Shown here: positions 55,856-64,000 of the stretch, piece by piece
Numbering within the stretch: position 1 is the stretch's first letter
How the letters are laid out: every line of letters starts with the position of its first letter
Assembly (NCBI GenBank): GCA_033977485.1
Contig: CM066994.1
Location: 27,806,681-27,870,680, forward strand
Reading direction: 5' to 3'
Source: Hydrangea macrophylla
Lineage: Eukaryota > Streptophyta > Magnoliopsida > Cornales > Hydrangeaceae
Length of the DNA: 64,000 nucleotides
Translations under genes and position numbers: made by a program
The notes under the pieces: generated by a model
Database searches by the model: none
Told to the model about the DNA's origin: nothing
Seen by the model: only the letters and a program-made list of their open reading frames with translations

Positions 55856-58800
55856 CGGGTATGTCAAGTTCTTTATCATCCTCGATCGGCATAATCACGA
55901 TTGATGGCCGTTCGAATTGCTTGTACACCTGAATCAATTGATTCTTCTGATCCTTCACCATTGTGGCCGATCTCGGCCTTCTGTTCTTGTATGTTCCAAT
56001 GAATTTAATAGGACCGATATCGTCCTCGTATAAGACGGCTTCCGAACAATGAACTCTGGCGATGAAAGGCTTGTGATCAGCCCAAACTACTTCCACCTCA
56101 TCACCATTCCAAAAAATCAAGAATTGGTGCAAAGTCGATGGAATACACCAACTGGTATGAATCCAATCCCTACCAAGCAAGGCATTGTATGAAGCTCCTG
56201 AGTCCACCACAAAAAAGGTTGTCATGGTGGTTTTCTTTCCCACTGTGAGCTCTACTGGAAGGATTCCTTTGGTCTTTGCTGGGGTCCCTGTGAACCCACA
56301 AACTGTGAGCTCAGTTGGGATTAATTCCTTCTCATCTCGTTGTAACTTCAACAACATAATCGATGGCAGGATGTTTACCGCTGCTCCGGTATCGATTAGC
56401 ACCCTTGAATACGTCACTCCATCAATTGCCGCGTTAATGTATAACGGCTTTAGATGTTGTGACATTCCTATCGCTGGTTTTTCGAAGACTACCTTTGCGG
56501 GTTTCTTCCCTTCTTCATCCTCGATTTTTGGTCTGATCACCGAGACCCTTGGTTTCTCTGTTTTTATTTCTTGGTTGATAAGCACGGGCGTTGATGGAAC
56601 CTTGTCTTCATGCATATCATCTTCCATTTTTCTTTCCTGGTCTGGTTTTGCTCCGAAAGACATCGGTAGAGTATACACCATATTTACCGATAAGTCTTTT
56701 GGAACGCTCCCGAATTGGATAAACTTTTCCAATGATTCTTCGAAGTCTGAACCAATATCGGCCATTTCTAAGTCCAACTCGTTCACTTCCGGAATTGATG
56801 TTTCAACTTTCAGAGGCTTTACATCTCGGTCTTCAGGCTCCATCTTTTCCTTTCCTTTACAGCTTGAGATCACCCTTGGCATCATGCCCTTTTGTTGATC
56901 CGCTCGCCTCTTCTCCAATCGGTATTTAGCTTCCCAATCTTGAGCTTCTTGTCTCAACCGCTGCATTCTTCTTTTCTGGGTCTTACTGAAGTATGAACGC
57001 TCTGGGAACTTGGGGTGCTCCACTTTTGTCCATCGGTTTACTTTAGTTCGCAGTGGAACAACCATCCATGGAGATCGATCTCGATGTTGGTAAGTATTTC
57101 GTCTCACGTCCCTAGCCACCTGCCTTGATTCCTTCAGATATTGCTCGTGCTTCCGAAAGTCGGGCCTCTTGTGGTAATCCTGATTTGGATAGGTGAGGCG
57201 GCTTTGGATCGGCTTTCTCGGGCTTGATGATCGATCCTCTTTGTCCTTTGCTTTAGGTTTTTTAGTTACCTCAACCTTGCACTTTGGACACAACCCTTGA
57301 TTGATCAGATCGACCATCCATTGTAAAGTTAGGCCATTATTTGCCTCGGGAGTAACCTTGTCTGCCACCACACTACAAGCTAGTCTCGTTCCTGATTTTC
57401 CTTCCTTCAGTTTCATGCTTGATTCAGCAACGTTGACTCTTCTGAGGTCGATCTTTTCCTTTGGTCTCCGTAGGATGGTGAAATCAGGTGTCACCATGTT
57501 TGCCCCCACTATCTCTGGAAATGGGTTGCCATCGACTCCCATCACTTCTTTCTCCTTCTCGGCAAACTTCAGGTTTCCCTTGTCAATCATATCCTGCAAA
57601 ATATTTTGGAATACCAAGCAGTTGTTAGTGGTATGGAGCCAAGAGTTGTGCCATTTGCAGTACTCCTTTCCTTTCAGCTCGTTGGCCGAAGGCAACTTAA
57701 CATCGTGTGGAAGCCGAATTTGTCTATCGGCCATCATAAAGTCAAAAATCTGGTCGACCATTGCAATATTAAATGAATATTGTTTGCCGGCCTCGAAAGG
57801 TTGTTTTTTGACCGAGGACAACTGCGCGTCGGTCGGTTTAGGCAATGGCTGGCATAGATATGGCCGTTTTGAAACGATTTCGACCACGTCTACTTCGGTA
57901 TTGATTTCATATTCAGTAGCATGAATGTCAAAGTTGGGATCCCGGTAATAGGTTCCCTTAGATGAGTTTTTTCTTTCCTGCTCTTCATCTAGCATGCGCT
58001 CATATCGGGCTGCTCTGGTTGCCAGCTCGAAGAGATCACAGAAACCCATGCCCTTAAACTTTTTTCGGAGTTCGAAGGAGAGTCCCCCAAGGGCTATATT
58101 AACGAATTCTTCTTCGGGTAATATAACTTTGGAGCGATGCTTAGCTCGTTTGAACCTAGCATTGTACGCTTCAGCTGATTCACTTGGTAGCTGATACAAC
58201 CTTGTCAAATCGGCCATGGAGACTTCGGGCTCTGTTCGATAAAACTGAGCTTGGAAAGCTTCCTCCATTTGGTTCCAAGTGTGGAAGGAGTTTGGAGGTA
58301 GATTGATATACCAACTGAAAGCCACCCCGGTCAAGGAGTTGGGGAACAGCTTAAGTAGCATATCCCCTTGGTGACTCACTTCTCCGCTTTGAAGCAGGAA
58401 ACGACCGATATGCTCCATGGTCGATTAATCTCCTTCACCAGAGAATATTGTGAAATTGGGCACCTTGTATCATCGTGGAAGAGGCAATCTCTCAATAGCA
58501 TCGCTATGCGGCCTCCTATACATGGGCCGCTGAGTCCTTCGAAGAAGGCCGCCAAAGTCTTGATTAATGACTTCGGCGATCTGTTCTCGATCAATTCTCA
58601 TCGTTTGGGTTGGATTAGCCCTTCTAATGCCGGGCTCATGTTCTAGTCCGATTCTATCATTCCACATTTGTTCATCTTCGGTGACTATATTGTCTCCGAA
58701 CAATGGGTTGACTCTCCCCCAATGTCGGTCTGAATCCTGCCCGTTTAAACCGACATTGGGTTCCCTAATGGTGACGCTTGGTCGAACCACTACCCGAGGT

Positions 58801-59225
58801 GGGTTTCCAGTTTCTCCTAAAATCTCTTTGCCATCCCTTCTTGGCGGTGTAACATATTTTTCAGTCTGGGAAGAAGAAGGAGCATTCTGGCTTGCCCCCA
58901 ACCCAACCCGAGAAAGGGAAGTTGGTGGGATAGAGAGCTGTGGAGGATCATCCGCTTGGTGCTCCTTCCACTTTCTCATTTCTCGGAGCACTTCACTCAC
59001 TTGGGTAAAGGTTTGGTCTTGCTTAATGGACATCTCAGCCAATCTTTGGTTGAACATCCCCATTAAGTGATTACTCATGTTAGACAAGTCAGCCTGACTT
59101 GCTACCGAGCTGATGACCGGATCTATGACAGGTTCAATGACGGGCTCTATGATAGGGTCTAAGAGAGGTTCACGTGAGCCTGCCTCTTGGGAAATCCCCT
59201 TAGATCGTGTTCCTTTTGCGGCCAT
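55824..59225 (-). pseudogene. Element B gag and protease (two stops)
   Basis: The probable start is ATG at 59225 (MAAKGTRSKGIS), 10 bp after the primer site. An earlier in-frame ATG lies in the LTR. The N-terminal part repeats DP-I-EPVI units, then gives the gag core FPNSLTGVAFSWYINLPPNS. EYCKWHNSWLHTTNNC and the protease motif VLIDTGAAVNIL with YNALLGRDWIH follow. The stops TGA 58470-58472 and TAA 58425-58427 lie just before the gag core. The frame ends at 55824 inside the RT start. Confidence 0.9.
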
Positions 59226-59234
59226 TTGACACGA

Positions 59235-59253
59235 GGTCCCACCGGGCGTGCCA
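59235..59253 (-). promoter_or_regulatory. Primer-binding site of element B
   Basis: The 19-base site is identical to that of element A (TGGCACGCCCGGTGGGACC), 5 bases after the 5' LTR. Confidence 0.85.
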
Positions 59254-59258
59254 AAAAT

Positions 59259-60581
59259 TGTTTGCAATAAATCTCTGGTGTGTTGTGCGTTGGGCGTGCC
59301 AGAGTCCGTGTGGACTCAAAGTGGTGTGATTACCTAATCTGACTTCTAATCAAGCGATTTGTTATTTAACAATAAAATAACAATGTGGGCTTTCTCTACT
59401 CTGATGCAAGTAAGAAATTACAAATGGAAACTGTAAAAAAGAAAAGTAAATACAACGATTCAGAATACCACCATAGACAATATCTTCTCCATTGATTGAA
59501 AAGTGGTGATTACAAATATTCAAAGTAAAAGAATAAAAACGAGCACTCGAGAACAAGAACTCACAGATCACTCAAAATCACTCAAGAACAAAAAGGAATT
59601 GTTATGAGGAGACACTAAAAGTCTGCTGAGAGCAGAAGTGGCGTGTGTGTTAGCCCCTTTCCAATGTTGTACCACATGCCCTATTTATAGACTTGCTTGC
59701 ACAACCGCTCATGTTAGTGGGGATCATGGGATAGTGGGGTACTTGGCCCCTGGTTTCTAGGCATGTATCAGTTTATGCTTCCACTATATCCCATGATCAA
59801 CTTCCATGACTTGTGTGATGATCCCACTTCTGCCACGTTCCTCTTTTCATGTAACTACCTTCCCTTCCAACTCAGCATATTCTGAAGACCACGTTCTCAT
59901 TCCTGCTTAACTGTCTACTTTCTGAGTAAATTTATGACCGATTGTGTTTCTCTCTGTGTAGCTTAATCTCTGCTGGTGATATTAATCGGCCTTCTATTTA
60001 GTAGGAAGCTTACTCGCGTCTCTCGGTCTTTTCACACCGATATTGCCTTTGACCTTCACTGATCCCGTGGAGTCCACGGCGTGGACTGCTTTTTCCATCC
60101 TATGGACTTGCTACTGCAGGATCTGTAGAGAAGATCATCGGCCTTATCTGTTAATGCTGAGGTGTCCCTGATCTTTTCTGATATCGGCCTTGTTTATTGA
60201 GACTGATATCTTTATTAGAGCCGCGTTGCTATCGCCGACATTAGGGCTCAATTGTTATAAATATGTTTGTGGTCGGTCAAATATGACCGATGTTAAGGCT
60301 ATTGCCGATGCTACTCTGCCACTAGTCACTTGTTAAACCGGGGTACTTGTCTTTTATCATCCTTTCCTCGGTATTGACACAGATGTCCATCGTGTTCTCG
60401 GTCTGGATACCGATATCCTCATCTGAAAGATACCATCATTACTAGTAGCTAGATTAGATACCGGTCTTTTCTGCATCATCATCCTTATCACCTGTTCATC
60501 TTCCTATGTGGTCCAGTGATGACGTCCTGAATCTACATGACCATCACGTGCCTTGGGAAACCCTAATTTAGGGTGTAAACA
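59259..60581 (-). repeat. Element B 5' LTR (1,323 bp)
   Basis: It is the uninterrupted LTR, showing the empty MITE site. TG...CA ends are followed by CAAAT. Confidence 0.95.
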
Positions 60582-60622
60582 CAAATGTAGTTCTAATTTA
60601 GAACTCACATATACATTCCATC

Positions 60623-61023
60623 TAAAGTGGATACGAGCCGAGCTGAGCCAAGTCGAGCTCGAGCCTTACTCACTAGCTCATGAAATGAGCCAAGATTTCA
60701 AGTGATCGCGAGCTTTCTCGCGAGCTTTTTAACAAGCTTTTTTGTGCGCCTTTAAAACTATCTAGTTTAATGATAAATCAGTCATATTATCAAGCATATT
60801 TATAAGGTTTGTCATATTTTCTCTAAAATTATATAGTTTTATAATATATATATATATATATTAATATATAAATCACTATACAAGCTCTTTATCAAACCTA
60901 TTAAAGAGTTTTTTCATGAGCCTTAATTGATCGTGTTCACGAGCTCAATTGAGCATGCCGAGCCTAACCTTTATCGAGCCGAGCTTCGAGCTTATTGAGC
61001 AACTCTGCTCTTGTCCACCCCTA
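60623..61023. mobile_element. hAT-like MITE related to the 23620 element (401 bp)
   Basis: It shares GGATACGAGCCGAGCTGAGC at the start, CGAGCTTTCTCG inside and the inverted end TTAGGGGTGGAC with 23620-24387, but lacks its GC-rich insert. ATTCCATC and ATTCCCATC flank it, an imperfect duplication. An AT run lies near 60845-60870. Confidence 0.75.
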
Positions 61024-61072
61024 AATTCCCATCTATATACATATATGTATATATATATACACAGGCCGCCTC

Positions 61073-61198
61073 AGGAGCGGACATCCGTTTACGGACTAGC
61101 CCTTTTAGCGATGAAATTTTCGTACTAAAGGTACTGTACACTTGAGCGACGAAATTTTCGTCGCTAAAGGGATAGTCCGTAAACGAATGCCCACTCCT
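61073..61198. mobile_element. Small foldback MITE (126 bp)
   Basis: AGGAGCGGACATCCGTTTAC at left faces, inverted, AGGAGTGGGCATTCGTTTAC at right. The inner part repeats CGACGAAATTTTCGTCG. No clear target duplication was found. Confidence 0.7.
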
Positions 61199-61236
61199 AA
61201 AATGTTCGTCGCTAAAGGGCTAGTCAAAATTTTTGT

Positions 61237-61777
61237 TCTTGGAATGCTGTGATCTCTTGCCTAGCTTTGATTGGAAAAGAAAATTTGGCATTAGATAAGT
61301 TCGATAAAATTAAATCAGATGGCTTGGAACCCAATGATGTCACATTTAATTGTGGTTGTACCAACTACTTGTGCTCGTGCCAAACTCGTAGACTTGGGTT
61401 TGAATTGTTTCAAAATAATGTCAAGTGACTTTGGAATTGTTCCAAAGATGGCGCAATATGGTTGTGTGGTTGATCTTTTGGGCAGAGCTGGGCTTTTGAG
61501 GGAAGCAATGGAGTTCATAAGAACAATGTCGTTCGACCCGATGGCTCGGTCTCAGGGGCACTCCTAGGTGCTTGTAAGGTTCACAGAGCCATTGAGTTGG
61601 GTAATGAAGTTGGAAGAAGGTTGCTTGAATTACGGCCACACCATTGTGGACGATGTGTGCTATTATCTACTATTAATGTTGGGACGGAGAGGTGGGACCG
61701 TGCTGCTGGCTTGAGGAATTAAAGCAATGGTAGAGGCTGGAATACGAAAAATTCATGCTTTTATTACAATTGCAGAA
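61237..61777 (+). pseudogene. PPR protein fragment with E domain
   Basis: SWNAVISCLALIGKENLAL, then GCVVDLLGRAGLLREAMEF and GALLGACKVHRAIELGN are typical of PLS-class pentatricopeptide repeat proteins (organellar RNA editing or processing). At least two frameshifts occur, near 61300-61320 after EPND and near 61535 after SFDP. No intact N-terminus is present. The remaining frame ends at TAA near 61720, with a faint continuation (MVEAGIRKIHA) to the MULE-like MITE. Confidence 0.8.
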
Positions 61778-61974
61778 GAGTAATGCTAGATGCACAACAA
61801 AAATGCACAACTAAATGCACAATCAGCTTAAAATTGTTGGACATCGTGCTGAAAAAACTGTACACCCCTTTTTTTGTCTTTTTGTGTGTACAGACTTTTC
61901 AGTACGAAGTCCAATAATTTTAAGCAGGTTGTGCATTTGATTGTGCATATTTTTTTGTGCATCTAGCATTTCCG
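61778..61974. mobile_element. MULE-like MITE (197 bp)
   Basis: Long inverted repeats (GAGTAATGCTAGATGCAC / CGGAAATGCTAGATGCAC) and an exact 9 bp duplication ATTGCAGAA at 61769-61777 and 61975-61983. The ends resemble those of the 27132 element. Confidence 0.87.
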
Positions 61975-62152
61975 ATTGCAGAAATGCTAGGTAGACTCGG
62001 TTTTTCACACCGAATCTTACACGAGGGACTAAGTAGCAATTATAAAAATTTTGTGAGACACACGAACAGAAGCAACTCCCAAAACTGAGTTTTTGGAGCC
62101 AAAATTCTAAAAAATCCCCAAATCTGAAAGAACTCTCCAGATTCCCAACCTC

Positions 62153-62162
62153 TATATATAAA
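62153..62162 (+). promoter_or_regulatory. TATA box before the MBF1 pseudogene
   Basis: CTATATATAAACCCC lies about 100 bp before the MBF1 start. It is followed by a leader with a (CT)n run at about 62198-62236. Confidence 0.5.
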
Positions 62163-62192
62163 CCCCATCGATCATTCAGAAACGCCATCGCA

Positions 62193-62237
<45 letters not shown>

Positions 62238-62259
62238 AAACAACAGTAATTTGGCGACC

Positions 62260-62707
62260 ATGCCGAGAAGATACACAGGAACCGTGACTTCAGGACTGGG
62301 AGCCCATGGTGCTTCACAAGTTCAAGCCCAAGGCCCAAGACCTCCGCGACCTGCAGGCCGTGAACGCTGCGATCCAAGCTAGGGCCCAGATCTAGACCAT
62401 GAAAAAATTCGACGCTGGCTCGAACAAGAAATCGACGGTGGCAGCGGCAAAGGCTGTGAGCGCTAGGAAGCTGGACGAGGTGGCCGAGCCTGCGGCGTTG
62501 GACAGCGTCCCGGTGGAGGTGAGGCAGGCGATACAGAAGGTGAGGATCGAGAAGAAGATGAGCCAAGCTGAGCTGGCGAAGTAGATCAACGAGAGGTCTC
62601 AGGTAGTTTAGGAGTACGAGAATGGGAAAGCCGTTCCCAACCAGGTCGTGTTGGCGAAAATGAAAAGGGTCCTCGGTGTGAAGCTAAGAGGAAAGACACA
62701 CAAGTGA
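62260..62707 (+). pseudogene. MBF1: Multiprotein bridging factor 1 (MBF1a/b type), intronless, disabled
   Basis: The start MPRRYTGTVT, the core KKFDAGSNKKSTVAAAKAV, ARKLDEVAEPAALDSVPVE, IEKKMSQAELAK, YENGKAVPNQVVLAK and the end VLGVKLRGKTHK identify the transcriptional coactivator MBF1, including its helix-turn-helix region. MBF1 bridges TBP and activators. Breaks are one extra base near 62285 and TAG at about 62394, 62582 and 62608. All three fall where MBF1 has glutamine, so CAG-to-TAG is likely. No introns are present, although plant MBF1a/b genes usually have them, so it may be a retrocopy. Yet a TATA box and leader precede it. Confidence 0.93.
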
Positions 62708-62740
62708 TGATGTATAAGCACTACACCAAAAGAGCACATT

Positions 62741-63105
62741 TCTAACGGTAATTTACCGTTAGTAAAATTATTCCTAACGGTAATTTACCGTTAGAAATAG
62801 AGTGTGGGTAATAATTCTAACGGAATTTCTAACGGTAATTGTCCGTTAGAAAAAGTATTTTTACTAACGGAAAATTACCGTTAGTAATATGTTTACTAAT
62901 GGATATTTTCCGTTAGTAATTTATTATTCCCAACGGAAAAATTCCGTTAGTAATATTTATTCTAACAGTTTATATTCTAATACTTTTATATACAAAAATA
63001 CTAACGGTAAATTACCGTTAGTAAGTTCATTACTAACGGTATGTAATATGACAGTTTCTAACACTTTCGAGACAATTACTAACGGATATAAACCATTAGT
63101 AATTA
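62741..63105. repeat. CACTA subterminal inverted repeats
   Basis: At least eight copies of TAACGGTAATT/AATTACCGTTA-type motifs, often as near-perfect palindromes. They are binding-site-like for CACTA transposase accessory protein (family knowledge). Confidence 0.85.
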
Positions 63106-63390
63106 TTTTAAATGTGAAAAACATAAATACTAAATTATGCTCCCAATTTTTATTTGCACCTAATTTACATTTAGCACTCACCCCTTAATCACAAGCATAA
63201 TTAATCTCTAAAAAATATATAAACTCAATCTACAACAAATACAATCAATAATAATCATAAGATGTAGAATCCAAAATGTTTCATCCATTCAAACATAAAT
63301 TAAATATTAATAATATTTTTTACATATCCTTGGGTCTCTGAACATAAACTAAACAAAAAAAAAAATTGTGCAAAAAATTAAAACTTATAA

Positions 63391-63506
63391 TCATGTAATT
63401 TTCTTCTTGCCCAAATATCTAGCACGTATCAAACTATGCTTACACTTCTCAACTCCCATCGGCTCTCTAAGCGTTGGTACTCTTCCTTGGTCAAATCCCA
63501 AATTCT
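63391..63506 (-). other. Candidate terminal exon within the CACTA element
   Basis: On the minus strand, after the acceptor TCTATATTGCAG, two frames are open. One reads NLGFDQGRVPTLREPMGV... to TGA at 63391. The other reads RIWDLTKEEYQRLESRWEL and closes sooner. I cannot tell which is real and I recognise neither. Position fits the C-terminal exon of a CACTA-encoded protein. Confidence 0.3.
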
Positions 63507-64000
63507 CTGCAATATAGAAACATAAATCAGCTTTAAAAAAAACCAATGAGATCAAATGAATTATTTGGTCAAATCTAAAATTGGATATAAATGCAGCTTC
63601 CTTGTGATTGTGCATATGTAGATATTCTAAACAGTTTTGTAGTATGTATCCTAAAGAGGCCGTATATAACAAGGTATATAACAAGGTTAAAAATAAAAAT
63701 TATTACTTAATGCATATGCCAATTTGAATCTCTTATTTGACAAAGTTGAATCTATTTTAGAATCTTAAAAGAGGCCGTATATAGCTGTTTAGGGGCTGAT
63801 TTGGGGAACCCACTCCCCATGCACTTTAATGAAATATCAAATATAGGAACCAAATTGGGATTCAAATTTGGGAACCATAACACTACTCTTTCTAGGTAAT
63901 CTTTGAATTCTTTCATATCACAAATCGAAAGAAGTTAGGCAAATGGCAAAATCTACCTCAAAATTTTCTATTTGAGAAAACATTTACTGTTGAGCCTTAG
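63507..64000. other. AT-rich sequence, no gene recognised
   Basis: Inside the presumed CACTA element. No domain or repeat is recognised. Confidence 0.4.

Larger units (their letters stand above)
46264..60581 (-). mobile_element. Ty3/gypsy Tat-lineage retrotransposon, element B (14,318 bp including a MITE)
   Basis: LTRs start TGTTTGCAATAAATC and end GGTGTAAACA. The exact duplication CAAAT flanks it (46259-46263, 60582-60586). The order is the same as element A, including the antisense PMD gene on the plus strand, but the sequences are well diverged. I count roughly 20 LTR substitutions and a 10 bp indel in about 1.32 kb, so B is older than A. Many nonsense changes disable gag-pol, and the antisense gene has two frameshifts and one stop. 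Confidence 0.95.
62719..64000 (+). mobile_element. CACTA (CMC/EnSpm) transposon, left end, running off the window
   Basis: The terminus CACTACACCAAAAGAGCAC begins 11 bp after the MBF1 stop codon. It is followed by subterminal repeats of CTAACGGTAATTTACCGTTAG and variants in both orientations (62741-63105), the hallmark of CACTA elements. The right end is not in the window. Confidence 0.85.

Noticed and set aside
61823..62566. 247-residue minus-strand frame
   Set aside because: It runs across a MITE, a CT microsatellite and the antisense of MBF1. No coherent protein.
62399..62584. Short intact 61-residue MBF1-like protein starting at 62399
   Set aside because: It is only the open stretch between two TAG stops of the MBF1 pseudogene.

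Overview
The window is nuclear DNA of a flowering plant, almost certainly a dicot. The evidence is plant-type Ty1/copia and Ty3/gypsy (Tat lineage) retrotransposons, hAT, Stowaway, MULE-like and CACTA elements, and decayed fragments of plant gene families (FAR1-like, PPR, MBF1). The species cannot be named from sequence alone. I see no intact single-copy host gene. The window is a nested transposon landscape with gene relics between the elements.

Layout, left to right. 1-7.4 kb: a decayed copia element on the minus strand, split by a 3,790 bp TG...CA insertion (822-4611) flanked by the 5 bp duplication TTTAG. 7.4-13.5 kb: the 3' end of a FAR1/FRS-like gene, interrupted by a plus-strand copia element (7992-13306, duplication AAAGT) that carries a predicted LTR-encoded first exon. 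13.5-28 kb: no intact gene, but many small elements with readable target duplications. These include hAT-like MITEs (15365, 16176, 19460, 20076, 23620), a tandem array of about 200 bp units carrying two Stowaway MITEs, a LINE tail, and a short chimeric LTR element (24403-26177).

28.8-42.3 kb: element A, a 13.4 kb Tat-lineage Ty3/gypsy retrotransposon (duplication GCAGT) inserted in the last exon of an unidentified gene. 43-45.4 kb: an LTR-like block. 46.3-60.6 kb: element B, a second and older Tat element (duplication CAAAT) with a hAT-like MITE in one LTR. Both elements are on the minus strand: LTR, primer-binding site, gag-protease, RT-RNase H-integrase. Both also carry, on the opposite strand between pol and the 3' LTR, a separate intron-containing gene. 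That gene has its own TATA box, a plant mobile domain (PMD), a basic linker and a C-terminal coiled coil. It converges on pol with a gap of about 90 bp. This antisense gene is the most interesting system in the window.

60.6-64 kb: more MITEs, a PPR pseudogene, an intronless MBF1 pseudogene with three in-frame stops at glutamine positions, and the left end of a CACTA transposon that runs off the window. Most coding interruptions in the elements are C-to-T or G-to-A changes, as expected for silenced, methylated DNA.
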